From Acetivibrio saccincola (lineage in GTDB: Bacteria; Bacillota; Clostridia; Acetivibrionales; Acetivibrionaceae), in the NCBI RefSeq assembly GCF_002844395.1, contig NZ_CP025197.1:930001-994000 (forward strand): DNA of 64,000 bases, given 5' to 3'. The notes beneath the pieces are model-generated. The model ran no database searches, was not told where the DNA came from, and saw only the letters and a program-made list of their open reading frames with translations. Positions 10,056 to 18,427 of the stretch are shown here, piece after piece. Position numbers and translations under genes: made by a program. Positions within the stretch are counted from its first letter, which is position 1; each line of letters begins with the position of its first letter.

Positions 10056-10145
10056 AGGCCCGGCTCTGCCGATACCCTGCAATGCTGGGAAGCAACAGGG
10101 AACCTACAACCGGGCTGAAACCATACAAGTTTCAGGGAAGCGTAT
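10056..10145 (+). ncRNA. Candidate structured leader RNA (class unknown)
   Basis: This is a GC-rich island in AT-rich DNA, with nested helices: GCCCGG (10058-10063) with CCGGGC (10110-10115), CCCTG (10075-10079) with CAGGG (10096-10100), an inner TGC/GCA helix, and a 3' hairpin CTGAAAC (10115-10121) with GTTTCAG (10129-10135). It ends 49 nt before a small ORF on the same strand, as a riboswitch would. The internal GGGAACC and the following GGGCTGAAAC recall parts of the ydaO (c-di-AMP) core, but the CCGxCAGCTAAC segment is missing. The class stays open. Confidence 0.4.
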
Positions 10146-10193
10146 AAAATCCTATATAAGATTCTATATTTTTTATGATGAAGGAGCTTTGCA

Positions 10194-10385
10194 GTGTTTA
10201 ATTTTAGTGCTAATAACATGGTAGTGATAAATTGCAAAGAATTAGATAGATACAATATTTTTACAATGAAGGATCTTGACACTAACCGGGTTTATTTACT
10301 CTATGACTTCAGGAAAAAACATGTCTTTAAAAGAGACAAAATATATTGTGTTTCCGGAAAAGTCAACTCTGCAGACAAATTATAC
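10194..10385 (+). pseudogene. Small protein of unknown function, 3' end cut by IS66
   Basis: A GTG start with AAGGAG 8 nt upstream opens a frame of 64 native codons (MFNFSANNMVVINCKELDR onward). The frame then enters the IS66 terminal repeat at 10386 and stops at 10424 with element-derived residues. The sequence is a mix of beta-strand-like segments (RVYLLYD, KIYCVSGKV) and could be a small OB-like fold. I do not recognise the family. The structured RNA upstream suggests that it, or a gene formerly behind it, was regulated. Confidence 0.5.
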
Positions 10386-10500
10386 GTAAGCGTCAAGAAA
10401 TTAACGTCTAGAATTAAACTTTAATAAATGATATAGTTTTATTTATAAAAAATTATTTTATATTGAACGTTGAAATTTTAATAATATTTAGCTATGAAAA

Positions 10501-12150
10501 TTATTTAGTAGGTATTTTTAAGTTATCTGGCAAACTTTTAGACCAAGGCATTAAATCCTTTAATTTAGACTTATCATTTATTTTTAGATTGGACAAGGCA
10601 TTTATTAAATATGTCAAATATTTTTCCACCATTAGTTTATTAGCTTTTGCTGTTTCCATTATACTATATATAATACTGCTAGCCTTTGCACCTTTTTCGG
10701 TTTTACAAAAAAGCCAATTTTTACGTCCAATTATAAAAGGTTTTATTGCCCTTTCTGAAGCATTATTGTCAATTTCTAATGAGCCATCTTCTAAAAATAT
10801 CTTGAAATTTGGTACATGATTTTTTGCATACTCTAAAGCCCTTCCTAATGCACTTTGCCCTAAGGAATTATATATGTTAGCATTTATAAATTCTATAAAT
10901 TCATCAATTATGGGAGCAGATTTTTCTAGCCTGACATTATAACGAATGTCAAAGTAGTCATCATTTTTACTGTACTTTTCTCGAAGCTCCGTTTCTATTT
11001 TATAAAGTTTTTCACAGTAAACAAACCCTTTATATGCTAATGATTCTTCTCGGGCTTCCTTACTTAGCGTTATTACTATGTCATGAAACTTTCGCCGTAT
11101 ATGGGCTAAGCAATAAAGCTGCTTTACATTTTTTACTCGATTGTAACCGGCATATCCATCAGTTTGAAGATATCCTGAAAACTTCTTGAGAAAATTTTTA
11201 GGATTTATTCCTGATCCTGTCCTTTGATATTCATACAAAATTATTGGATTTATATTAGTTCCACTTTTATATAACCACATATAGTGCTTAGTTCTTGATT
11301 CATCTCCATTTTTCTCTAAAACTTTCAAAGTAGTTTCATCAGCTTGAATGTAATTTCTTTTAAGTAACTCTTTTTTCATTATTTTATAAATTAGTTCAAA
11401 TTCATTAGCAGCTCTAACTATCCAATTTGATAATGTTTGTCTAGATAAGCTTAATCCAAGCATCTTAAAATAGTTTTCCTGTCTATATAGAGGTAGCGCA
11501 TAAAGATATTTAAGACTCATTACATGACTTAATATTTCATTTGAGGCCATACTCTTAGAAAGTAAAGTATTTGGTGCTTTAGAAGTAATTATATTTGTTT
11601 TTTCCTCTTCTGGTTGACAAGATTTACATGCATAACTATAGTTTATATGTTCTTCTACATATAGTTTGGCTGGAATATATTTTAATATTTCTTTAGAAGT
11701 AGTTCCTATAAAATCCATAGGGGTAGAGCAGCAATCACACTGCCTTTCATTTTCTTCAAGTTTGTGATGAATTGTTACCCTTTCTAATTCTGATAAGTTC
11801 TCTTTTTTAGTATTCTTTTTAGAAGACTTGTTTCGTATATATTTAATCTCTTCTTTTTCTGGCTCTTCTTTCTTGAGGTCACTATAAAGTTCAGCTTCAT
11901 TAAAGAGAGATAATTGCTCACCAGAAAATTTTTCGCTTGATTTTCCAAAAATCTTTTTATTTCTATTTAAAATTATACTTTTTAAATTTTCTATTTCGAT
12001 TTTTAATGCATTAATTTCTATATCTTTCGATTTTAATTCTTTGTCTTTCGATTTTAATTCTTTGTCTTTCGATTCTAATTCTTTATTTATATCAAAAATT
12101 AATTTTCTTGTATTTTCATCAAGCTGGATTTCATCGTGAATTTTTTGCAC
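10501..12150 (-). CDS. tnpC: IS66 transposase TnpC
   Basis: The 549-aa protein has a leucine-zipper-like N-terminus with repeated KELKSKD units (residues 25-60), the IS66 zinc-binding region (CDCCSTPM and CKSCQPEEE), and the DDE catalytic domain (YIQADETTLKVL, LQTDGYAGYN, LEIDNNASERAIKP). It ends with the IS66 C-terminal helical domain. It looks complete and could act in trans on other IS66 copies, although its partner TnpB is broken here. Confidence 0.93.
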   Translation of the reverse strand: MQKIHDEIQLDENTRKLIFDINKELESKDKELKSKDKELKSKDIEINALKIEIENLKSIILNRNKKIFGKSSEKFSGEQLSLFNEAELYSDLKKEEPEKEEIKYIRNKSSKKNTKKENLSELERVTIHHKLEENERQCDCCSTPMDFIGTTSKEILKYIPAKLYVEEHINYSYACKSCQPEEEKTNIITSKAPNTLLSKSMASNEILSHVMSLKYLYALPLYRQENYFKMLGLSLSRQTLSNWIVRAANEFELIYKIMKKELLKRNYIQADETTLKVLEKNGDESRTKHYMWLYKSGTNINPIILYEYQRTGSGINPKNFLKKFSGYLQTDGYAGYNRVKNVKQLYCLAHIRRKFHDIVITLSKEAREESLAYKGFVYCEKLYKIETELREKYSKNDDYFDIRYNVRLEKSAPIIDEFIEFINANIYNSLGQSALGRALEYAKNHVPNFKIFLEDGSLEIDNNASERAIKPFIIGRKNWLFCKTEKGAKASSIIYSIMETAKANKLMVEKYLTYLINALSNLKINDKSKLKDLMPWSKSLPDNLKIPTK

Positions 12151-12245
12151 TTATAATAACCTCTAATCTCTTATTTTTTATAACTATATTATATCACAAA
12201 ACCCTTTATATTACCAGCTTTTAAAGGGTTTTGTTTGTAAAATTT

Positions 12246-12418
12246 TTAAAAATATTTTCTACCTTTGACGGATTTAAATTTTGAAGTTGTTCTTACTTCA
12301 TATCCTTTTAATAACCACTTTAACTCGTCTACGTCTACTTTAAGAGCCTCATTTTTTGTCATTGGCCATTTAAATTTATTTTCTTCTAATCGGTAGTAAT
12401 ACAACCAAAATCCATTGT
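12246..12418 (-). pseudogene. tnpB: IS66 TnpB, 3' fragment
   Basis: This encodes the C-terminal half of TnpB (NGFWLYYYRLEENKFKWP, the usual IS66 Orf2 signature, then DELKWLLKGYE). Its 5' half lies at 15828-16011. With the 12419-15827 element and one 6-bp target copy removed, the codons join in frame as HFD-NGFW. Confidence 0.88.
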
Positions 12419-12571
12419 TGTAGATTTTCATTTTAATTTAGGTAAATCTACCCTTATTTTATCACATTAAAATAGGTGAAAAAAATTTTTAACCCTACCG
12501 CAATTTGAAAAAATATTTTCACTTTACAGTAGGATTATTTTTTATAATATATTGCGGAGGGTGATGTAAAA

Positions 12572-13165
12572 ATGCAATATATCTTCAATGTTCATGAAGG
12601 AATTCATGAATATATTAAACTTGGGAGAAATTATCCTTTTCCACCGCCACCAACTAAAAGATGTCACAATCCAAAATGCAATAAATTAGTTAGTTTCCGC
12701 AAACATGGCTTCTATGAAAGATATTATTACTCAAAAGAATATAAAGGGAAAATAGTAATCAGACGCTATATATGTCCTCTATGTGGATGCACCATATCAT
12801 ATATTCCTAACTTTTGTTTACCCGGATTTATTAATGCAATAAATCATATTTTTGAATACATATATAATTTATTTTATCGTAAAGGTAGTATTAATTCAGT
12901 TATAAAACAACTAAATCTAAAAAACAACGTACAGTTTTCAAGGCAAATTCTATACTATTACAGAAAAAAATTCATTAAAAATCTCAATACAATACAAAAT
13001 GGATTAAGACAAATAATACACAAAGTGAAATTACCGGATGAAACACTTGGAAACACAGAAAAAGCAAGAAACGTTTTAGCAATAGTAGTAAGAGAATTCC
13101 CCAACATTCAACTATTCTCTCAAAAATACTATCAAGCTACCGCTAAAACATTTCTTGCAGCATGA
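12572..13165 (+). CDS. Zinc-finger protein of the element (DUF6431-like)
   Basis: The 197-aa product has N-terminal cysteine pairs (CHNPKCNK and CPLCGC) that probably bind zinc, then a basic helical region ending with RQILYYYRKKFIKN. Proteins of this type recur as the first gene in front of an rve transposase and an AAA ATPase in Clostridia. Its role is not established; target or end binding is my inference. The start follows GCGGAGGGTG. The stop is 169 bp upstream of the transposase start chosen here. Confidence 0.6.
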   Translation: MQYIFNVHEGIHEYIKLGRNYPFPPPPTKRCHNPKCNKLVSFRKHGFYERYYYSKEYKGKIVIRRYICPLCGCTISYIPNFCLPGFINAINHIFEYIYNLFYRKGSINSVIKQLNLKNNVQFSRQILYYYRKKFIKNLNTIQNGLRQIIHKVKLPDETLGNTEKARNVLAIVVREFPNIQLFSQKYYQATAKTFLAA

Positions 13166-13334
13166 TTATAACATTAAAATAGGATTTTAAAAAGCGTCTT
13201 ATGAAAAATTTTTAATGAAATCAACCGCAACACCATATTTTCCTTTACTTGAGCAAATAACTATGGTAACATCCGTGGTAAAGAACAGCCTGACCGGTCA
13301 TGGCTTCCTAAAAATGCAACAGGAGGTCAGGAAT

Positions 13335-14693
13335 ATGTTAAGTGAAGAGGTAAGAAATGCCATTGCGTTAAAAAGATTTTCACTGATAAGTCCGATCCTA
13401 AATGGACAAGTGAATAATCGTAAGGACTATTATGCTCAAATTTCATCAAAACCCGTAGAAATGCCACACTATGGCATAAGAAAATATTCACCTAAAACAA
13501 TAGAGTCCTGGTACTGTGATTACATGCGTGGAGGATTGGATGCATTAAAACCCGGATACCGGAAAGACAGGGGTAATTGTAGAAAAATAGATACAGAACT
13601 TGCTGAAAAAATCCTTGAGACGAAAAGAAAATATCCTAAAGCGCCTACTACAATCATCTATGATAAACTAATAAAAAAAGGCATATTAAAAGAAGGGCAA
13701 ATATCACTTACCACACTATACAGGTTTTTAAAATTTTCAAATCATGAAAGCATTTATGAAACTGAAGAGAAAAAAGAAATTAAAAGATTTGCACATCAAT
13801 ATATAAATGAGTTGTGGTATGGGGATTTAATGTATGGACCTTACATACAGGAAGGCAGGAAGAAAAGAGCCACATACTTATTAGCATATATAGATGATGC
13901 ATCAAGACTTGTACCTCACGGAGAATTTTACTATACACAAAATTTAGAATCGTTAAGGCATTCATTTAAAGAAGCGGTGTTAAAAAGAGGCATACCTTCC
14001 TTGCTCTATACGGACAATGGGAAGATTTACCGTTCACAGCAGTTTGAATTTATGTGCGCGGACGTAGGATGCGCTCTTATACATTCGAAACCCTTTGTTG
14101 CACATAGCCGGGGAAAAATAGAAAGGTTCTTTTTAACAGTTAGAAAAAGATTTTTATCCCAACTTAATATGAATAAAATTAAGAGTTTAGAAGACCTGAA
14201 TTTTGAGTTTTGGAAATGGCTTGATGAGGATTACCATAAGAAGCCTCATTCATCACTTAAAGGGGTAACACCGTTAGACTTTTTTATGTCACAGGCTTCA
14301 AGAATAAAACAATGTACTGACCCTGCACAGTTAGAAGAAAAGCTTCTTTTACGTGTAAAACGCAAAATTAACCATGACGGCACATTTTCCATAAACAATA
14401 TACTGTATGAAACTGACATTAAGTTTGCAGGTTTAAGAGTTGAAGTCAGATATGACCCTCAACGGCTTGACATACCTTTTTGGCCGGTATTCATATACTA
14501 TGAAGGCAAGAAAATCGGTGAAGCCTTGCAGGTTAATTTTCATGACAATGCCCATATGAAACGAAGGGGCAGACCTAAAAATTCTGAGTTAATAGTGGAT
14601 TTACAAAATAACGAAGTATCTGTAACACATGCTGACATGCCTAAATCAAAACAAACAATTTCATTTAAAACAATTATGGAAGGAGAGAAATAA
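13335..14693 (+). CDS. DDE (rve) transposase of the Tn7/Mu-like element
   Basis: I place the start at 13335 because AGGAGG (13321-13326) precedes this ATG by 8 nt; the frame is open further upstream to 13215 without a ribosome site. The 452-aa product has a helix-turn-helix region (SPKTIESWYCDYMRGG), an integrase core with catalytic positions in ELWYGDLMYGP, SLLYTDNGKIYRS and SRGKIERFF, and a Mu-type C-terminal beta-barrel (from LLLRVKRKINHDG). It resembles TniA/IS481-type transposases. It overlaps neither neighbour and is 2 nt from the ATPase gene. Confidence 0.85.
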   Translation: MLSEEVRNAIALKRFSLISPILNGQVNNRKDYYAQISSKPVEMPHYGIRKYSPKTIESWYCDYMRGGLDALKPGYRKDRGNCRKIDTELAEKILETKRKYPKAPTTIIYDKLIKKGILKEGQISLTTLYRFLKFSNHESIYETEEKKEIKRFAHQYINELWYGDLMYGPYIQEGRKKRATYLLAYIDDASRLVPHGEFYYTQNLESLRHSFKEAVLKRGIPSLLYTDNGKIYRSQQFEFMCADVGCALIHSKPFVAHSRGKIERFFLTVRKRFLSQLNMNKIKSLEDLNFEFWKWLDEDYHKKPHSSLKGVTPLDFFMSQASRIKQCTDPAQLEEKLLLRVKRKINHDGTFSINNILYETDIKFAGLRVEVRYDPQRLDIPFWPVFIYYEGKKIGEALQVNFHDNAHMKRRGRPKNSELIVDLQNNEVSVTHADMPKSKQTISFKTIMEGEK

Positions 14694-14695
14694 TT

Positions 14696-15496
14696 ATGTT
14701 CAGACAGTTTTTTGGACTAAAATACAATCCTTTTGGAAAAGAAATTGATATTTCTGATGTTTATGAAAGTGAAGATATTAAGGAATTAAATTCAAGATTT
14801 AAATATATTCAAAACATCCGGGGAATGTTTCTTTTAGTCGGTGAACCGGGAATGGGAAAATCCACCGCCTTAAGAAAATTTTCAGCCGGGTTAAATCCGG
14901 GACTTTACAAACCCTGCTATTTTTCTCTCTCAACAGTTACCGTTATGGATTTTTACCGGGGTCTTTTAATATCTTTAGGAGAAGTGCCTTCACATAAGAA
15001 GGTTACAATGTTTCATCAGATACAACAAGCAATAATGTCTTTGTACTATAATCAAAAAATTACTCCGGTTATTATCCTTGACGAGGTACAGATGCTGTCA
15101 AACAGCATACTTGAAGAATTAAGGCTTTTATTTAACTTTAAAATGGACTCTGAAAATCCTTTTATATTAATATTGTCGGGGCAATCGCAAATCAGGAACA
15201 AATTACAGTTAGCGGTAAATGCACCTTTAAAGCAGCGTATAGCCGTAAAATACGTAATGCAGGGGTTAAAGCCTGAGGAACTTTCAGACTATATTTTTAC
15301 AAGGCTAAAGTCTGCCGGTTTACATGAAAATATATTTACCCAGGCTGCAATTGAAGCTATTTATTCTGCATCAAAAGGCGTACCCCGCCTTGTTAACAGT
15401 CTTGCAACCTCAAGCCTTATGTATGCTTGTTCAATAAAGCAAAAGCATGTAGATGAAGAAATCGTATACCAAGGACAAAAAGATTTTGATATCTAA
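14696..15496 (+). CDS. AAA+ ATPase, TniB/ExeA-like transposition regulator
   Basis: The 266-aa protein begins with the ExeA-type leader MFRQFFGLKYNPF. It has Walker A GEPGMGKST near 45, Walker B VIILDEVQML near 123, sensor ILSGQSQIR, and a C-terminal helical part with GVPRLVNSLA. Such ATPases pair with rve transposases (TnsC, TniB, MuB) to choose targets and give transposition immunity. The transposase stop and this ATG are separated by 2 nt, so translation is probably coupled; GGAGAG lies just upstream. Confidence 0.85.
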   Translation: MFRQFFGLKYNPFGKEIDISDVYESEDIKELNSRFKYIQNIRGMFLLVGEPGMGKSTALRKFSAGLNPGLYKPCYFSLSTVTVMDFYRGLLISLGEVPSHKKVTMFHQIQQAIMSLYYNQKITPVIILDEVQMLSNSILEELRLLFNFKMDSENPFILILSGQSQIRNKLQLAVNAPLKQRIAVKYVMQGLKPEELSDYIFTRLKSAGLHENIFTQAAIEAIYSASKGVPRLVNSLATSSLMYACSIKQKHVDEEIVYQGQKDFDI

Positions 15497-15712
15497 AATA
15501 CTTTTATCTTTAACCGGCAGCCTTAGTACAACGGTTATAAACCGTTTAAGTAATAAATGTTGTGAACTTATTGAATTTATACTTAAAAGTTTTCTATTAT
15601 CAATATTTTGATTAAAATTTTAAGAGCAGTTAATCTGCTCATTTTTATTATACAAATTTGAAAGTGTTATGCAATACTTATTTTTCCAAATTTTATTTTG
15701 AATCCTACTGGA

Positions 15713-15827
15713 ATTTGAAAATTTGATTATCGCGTTCCTATTTTAATTTGAAAATATTCACTAATTTGTGGTAAAATTGACCTAAAATAATTTGAAAATA
15801 TTATCTAATTTAATTTGAAAATTTACA
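15713..15827. repeat. Four transposase-binding-site-like boxes at the right end
   Basis: AATTTGAAAAT occurs at 15713, 15746, 15789 and 15812, all in the same orientation and ending at the element tip. A single similar box (AATTTGAAAAA) lies near the left end at 12502. Unequal arrays of binding sites at the two ends are typical of Tn7-like elements. The rest of 15497-15712 shows only a small hairpin (AACGGTT/AACCGTT). Confidence 0.7.
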
Positions 15828-16011
15828 CATTATCAAAGTGTAATACTTTTAGTTTGTTCATCTGTCTGTTACAAAAAACAAATAGTGCCTTTTCATAAGG
15901 ATCTAGCTTAAGCTCCATCTTTATTATAACCATTAACCCATCTATACTTTTTCTTAAGTCCGTGACACCACTAGCTAAATATACAGTATCTATCTCATTA
16001 ATATTTAACAA
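15828..16011 (-). pseudogene. tnpB: IS66 TnpB, 5' fragment
   Basis: The first 61 native codons of TnpB (MLNINEIDTVYLASGVTDLR, ending KLKVLHFDN) are present, including the conserved TDLRKSIDGL motif. The frame is then cut by the right end of the 12419-15827 element. The start overlaps the end of tnpA, as in intact IS66 operons. Confidence 0.9.
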
Positions 16012-16340
16012 CTTCTTACTATCTCCTTTAGTGCATTTGATAAAGATAACTCATCTGAATTAGATATATATATTTTAGCCTTTCCAATTTCTATTCTTAT
16101 TTCATTAGATGGGTTAAGATTATTTTTTACATCAGGTGAGTTCTCTATTTTATTTTTCCTACCATTTAAATTAATAGCATGAAATATTGATTCGTTTTTC
16201 TTCCTTAGTTTTTTTCTTTGATAATATAACCTATGGATATTTACATCATACTCTCTACAAAAACCAGATATTGTTCCTTCATATTTTGAGAATTTTTCTA
16301 AAATATCCTTCCAATATTCATTTGTCTCTATTTGATTCAA
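16005..16340 (-). CDS. tnpA: IS66 TnpA
   Basis: The 111-aa accessory protein has an N-terminal helix-turn-helix part (WKDILEKFSKYEGTISGFCREYDVN) and the late segment IRIEIGKAKIYISNSDELSL that is typical of IS66 Orf1. It is the first gene of the IS66 operon and lies 83 bp inside the terminal repeat. It appears intact. Confidence 0.85.
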   Translation of the reverse strand: MNQIETNEYWKDILEKFSKYEGTISGFCREYDVNIHRLYYQRKKLRKKNESIFHAINLNGRKNKIENSPDVKNNLNPSNEIRIEIGKAKIYISNSDELSLSNALKEIVRSC

Positions 16341-16727
16341 TTAAAAAACCCCCTATACTTTTGATAATTCAATTGTATAGCAAATTTTTTAGTATTTATA
16401 TCCGTTAATTCTTTTACGCTTACATTTAAACTCTCAGCCAACTCTTTTATTTCTTCTGTAAATTGAGCTTCTGAAGTCTCTTTCAAATCTTCTTCTGCCG
16501 GTATATTTGAAAAAACTGAAGCCTTCTTTTCCGTCGAACTCATCTTATTTATACCGGTTATTTGTGTATCTTTTGACAATATAGAAGGTTCAACTTGTAC
16601 ATTTTTATGCGGTAGACTGCTACCTAAAGTCTGATTTGCCTGAACAGGCTTTATAAGCTTACCCAACTCTACAATCTTCTTTATTACTACTTTATGATAA
16701 AAAGATTTACATAATACAATATTTGTG

Positions 16728-16767
16728 TTAAAACATATATAGAACATTTGTTCTATATATGTTTTAA
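16728..16767. repeat. 40-bp palindrome in front of the IS91 transposase
   Basis: Two 19-bp arms (16728-16746 and 16749-16767) pair perfectly around a TT loop. The palindrome is repeated unchanged at 29069-29108, 40062-40101 and 58592-58631. It lies 14 nt before the transposase ATG, so it could be the operator or translation-control hairpin of the transposase, or the terminator (terIS) hairpin of the element. All sequence to its left differs in extent among copies. Confidence 0.8.
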
Positions 16768-16781
16768 GAGTGTGAGTACTA

Positions 16782-18230
16782 ATGCTTTATGAAAGTTCGA
16801 ATAATCAGGGGATATATTCTCCAAGAGAGCCACGGAAAAATTATTATTATAGGTGCGTAGAAGAGAATTTTGAAGTTTTGGAGAGAGTGTGGGATGATAG
16901 GTACCAAAATACATACGGTTATTGGAGATCCCATATTCTAGATGTTATATATGATTACCTTGATTGTGGGAATTTGCATCTAGGGTTTGCCCGTGTTAAG
17001 TGTGAAGATTGTAACAAGGAGTATCTATTGCCTTTTTCATGTAAACGGAGGGCGTTCTGTCCTTCATGTCATCAGAGAAGAGTAGTTGAATTTGGAGAGT
17101 TTTTATACACTGAGGTTTTAAAAGAAGTTTCCCACAGGCAGTGGGTCTTTAGTATACCCAAAAGACTTAGATGCTATTTTATGTATGACAGAAAGCTACT
17201 TGCAAAACTATCAAGATGTGCATGGAAAGTCTTATGTGATTATCTTAAAAGTTCATCTGGAGATAAAGATTCAGTTCCTGGTGTTGTTATAGCTGTACAA
17301 ACATTTGGAGATTTTTTAAACTTTAATCCTCATTTACATGTAATTGCAACAGATGGTTGTTTTAAAGGGGACGGAGATTTTATAAAATCAGTATTACCTC
17401 AAGGAAAAGATATTGAGAAGGTTTTTCAGTCAGAAGTACTAAAGATGCTCAAAAAAGAGGGGAAAATTAATCAATTTATTATAGATAACATGCTTAGTTG
17501 GGAAAATACTGGATTTAATGTTTATTGTGGGGAGGCAATATACGCAGAGGAACAGGAGAGTATTGAAAAACTTGCTCAATATGTAGTTCGTGCTCCAATT
17601 TCTCAGGAAAGAATGTTTTACATACCACCAGAAGAAAGTTCAAATGAAGTTGGGAAAATTATTTACAAGGGTAAAAATAGCAGAGAAATTCAAGCTTTTG
17701 ATGCTTTGGATTGGTTAGCACGATTGGTAACTCATATCCCAAATAAGGGAGAGCAATTTGTAAGATGTTATGGTTATTATTCAAATAAGAGTAGAGGACA
17801 AAGGAAAAAAGCTGAGATAGATGATAAAGTACCTGCAATTGTAAGTAGTGATTTATCTAAAAAAGCTTTTCGTAAAAACTGGGCAAGACTTATTCAAAAG
17901 GTTTATAATGTTGATCCTCTAAAATGTAAATATTGCAATGGGAAAATGAGAATAATTTCGTTTGTAGAGGATGAAGAAACTATCGAGAAGATTTTGAAAC
18001 ATTTGAAGCTTTGGGGAATTCAGAATCATGATCCGCCTAATCATTTCAAAATACCACAACAATTTGAACATTTTATATTGGCCAATTCATTGCTAATTGG
18101 AAACAATGAAAAAAGTAATGAAAATATGGGCAAAAATAAAGACGGTAATTATGAAGAACACAATTCTAATAATGTTTTTCCTGATTATGAAACTTGTGAT
18201 GAAATGCCAAAATATGAGGACTGGTTTTAA
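16782..18230 (+). CDS. IS91-family HUH transposase (copy 1)
   Basis: The 482-aa protein has an N-terminal zinc domain (C74, C77, C87, C93, C96), the HUH metal motif FNPHLHVIATDG (H184, H186), and a single candidate catalytic tyrosine Y267 in QYVVRAPISQERM, as in Y1-type ISCR relatives. A second zinc pair near 385-390 (CKYCNGKM) follows. It nicks one strand and drives rolling-circle, one-ended transposition. Copy 1 differs from copies 2-4 by C at 329 (Y in the others) within RYYGYYSN and by I instead of T in AETDD; the first change may weaken it. Confidence 0.9.
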   Translation: MLYESSNNQGIYSPREPRKNYYYRCVEENFEVLERVWDDRYQNTYGYWRSHILDVIYDYLDCGNLHLGFARVKCEDCNKEYLLPFSCKRRAFCPSCHQRRVVEFGEFLYTEVLKEVSHRQWVFSIPKRLRCYFMYDRKLLAKLSRCAWKVLCDYLKSSSGDKDSVPGVVIAVQTFGDFLNFNPHLHVIATDGCFKGDGDFIKSVLPQGKDIEKVFQSEVLKMLKKEGKINQFIIDNMLSWENTGFNVYCGEAIYAEEQESIEKLAQYVVRAPISQERMFYIPPEESSNEVGKIIYKGKNSREIQAFDALDWLARLVTHIPNKGEQFVRCYGYYSNKSRGQRKKAEIDDKVPAIVSSDLSKKAFRKNWARLIQKVYNVDPLKCKYCNGKMRIISFVEDEETIEKILKHLKLWGIQNHDPPNHFKIPQQFEHFILANSLLIGNNEKSNENMGKNKDGNYEEHNSNNVFPDYETCDEMPKYEDWF

Positions 18231-18427
18231 AGAATAAATTCTTATAACCTTAAGTTTGTAGTGCTATTTTTTGTTTTGTGCAGGAGGTTCAATACTTAAA
18301 GATAATATTATTTTGGGATTATTATTTAAAAATGAAGCAAATGTATATTGTTTTGGATGATTTTTGATTTTAGTAGTGAAAAACAGAATTTAATATGATA
18401 TTATGAAAAAAGCAAATACCTATCTAT

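Larger units (their letters stand above)
12419..15827 (+). mobile_element. Tn7/Mu-like three-gene element inserted in IS66 tnpB
   Basis: This 3409-bp element starts TGTAGATTTTCATTTTAA and ends with the inverse of TGTAAATTTTCAAATTAA, i.e. 5'-TGT...ACA-3' ends as in the Tn7/Mu superfamily. The flanks are CATTGT (12413-12418) and CATTAT (15828-15833), a 6-bp target duplication with one difference. The cargo is only three genes: a DUF6431-type zinc protein, an rve/DDE transposase and a TniB/ExeA-like ATPase. The right end carries four AATTTGAAAAT boxes. Removing the element restores tnpB. Confidence 0.88.
10386..16423 (-). mobile_element. IS66 family element, interrupted in tnpB
   Basis: The ends are inverted repeats that begin GTAAGCGT, typical of IS66: GTAAGCGTCAAGAAATTAAC from 10386, and GTAAGCGTAAAAGAATTAAC read inward from 16423, matching at 18 of 21 positions. 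Genes run tnpA (16340-16005), tnpB and tnpC (12150-10501) on the minus strand. tnpB is split by the 12419-15827 element; without it the IS would be about 2.6 kb, normal for IS66. The 8-bp flanks differ (AATTATAC on the left, ATTTAAAC on the right), so this is not a simple insertion. The right flank is the passenger sequence of IS91 copy 1. Confidence 0.9.
16424..18427 (+). mobile_element. IS91-family element, copy 1
   Basis: This is one of four directly oriented copies, almost identical in DNA. The right end (ending TACCTATCTAT, 18427) is exactly the same in all copies and abuts unrelated genes each time. To the left of the transposase, this copy carries about 300 bp of passenger DNA (minus strand) encoding the N-terminal part of a transglutaminase-like gene, cut at 16423 by the end of the IS66. 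No flanking duplication is visible, as expected for rolling-circle transposition. Confidence 0.85.

Noticed and set aside
10056-10145. c-di-AMP (ydaO) riboswitch
   Set aside because: Only the GGGAACC and GGGxTGAAxC parts resemble it; the conserved 3' CAGCTAAC segment and overall length are missing.
10378-16431. 8-bp target duplication for IS66
   Set aside because: AATTATAC and ATTTAAAC match at six positions only, in AT-rich DNA. The right flank is proven original by IS91 copies 2 and 4, and the left flank is not the same gene.
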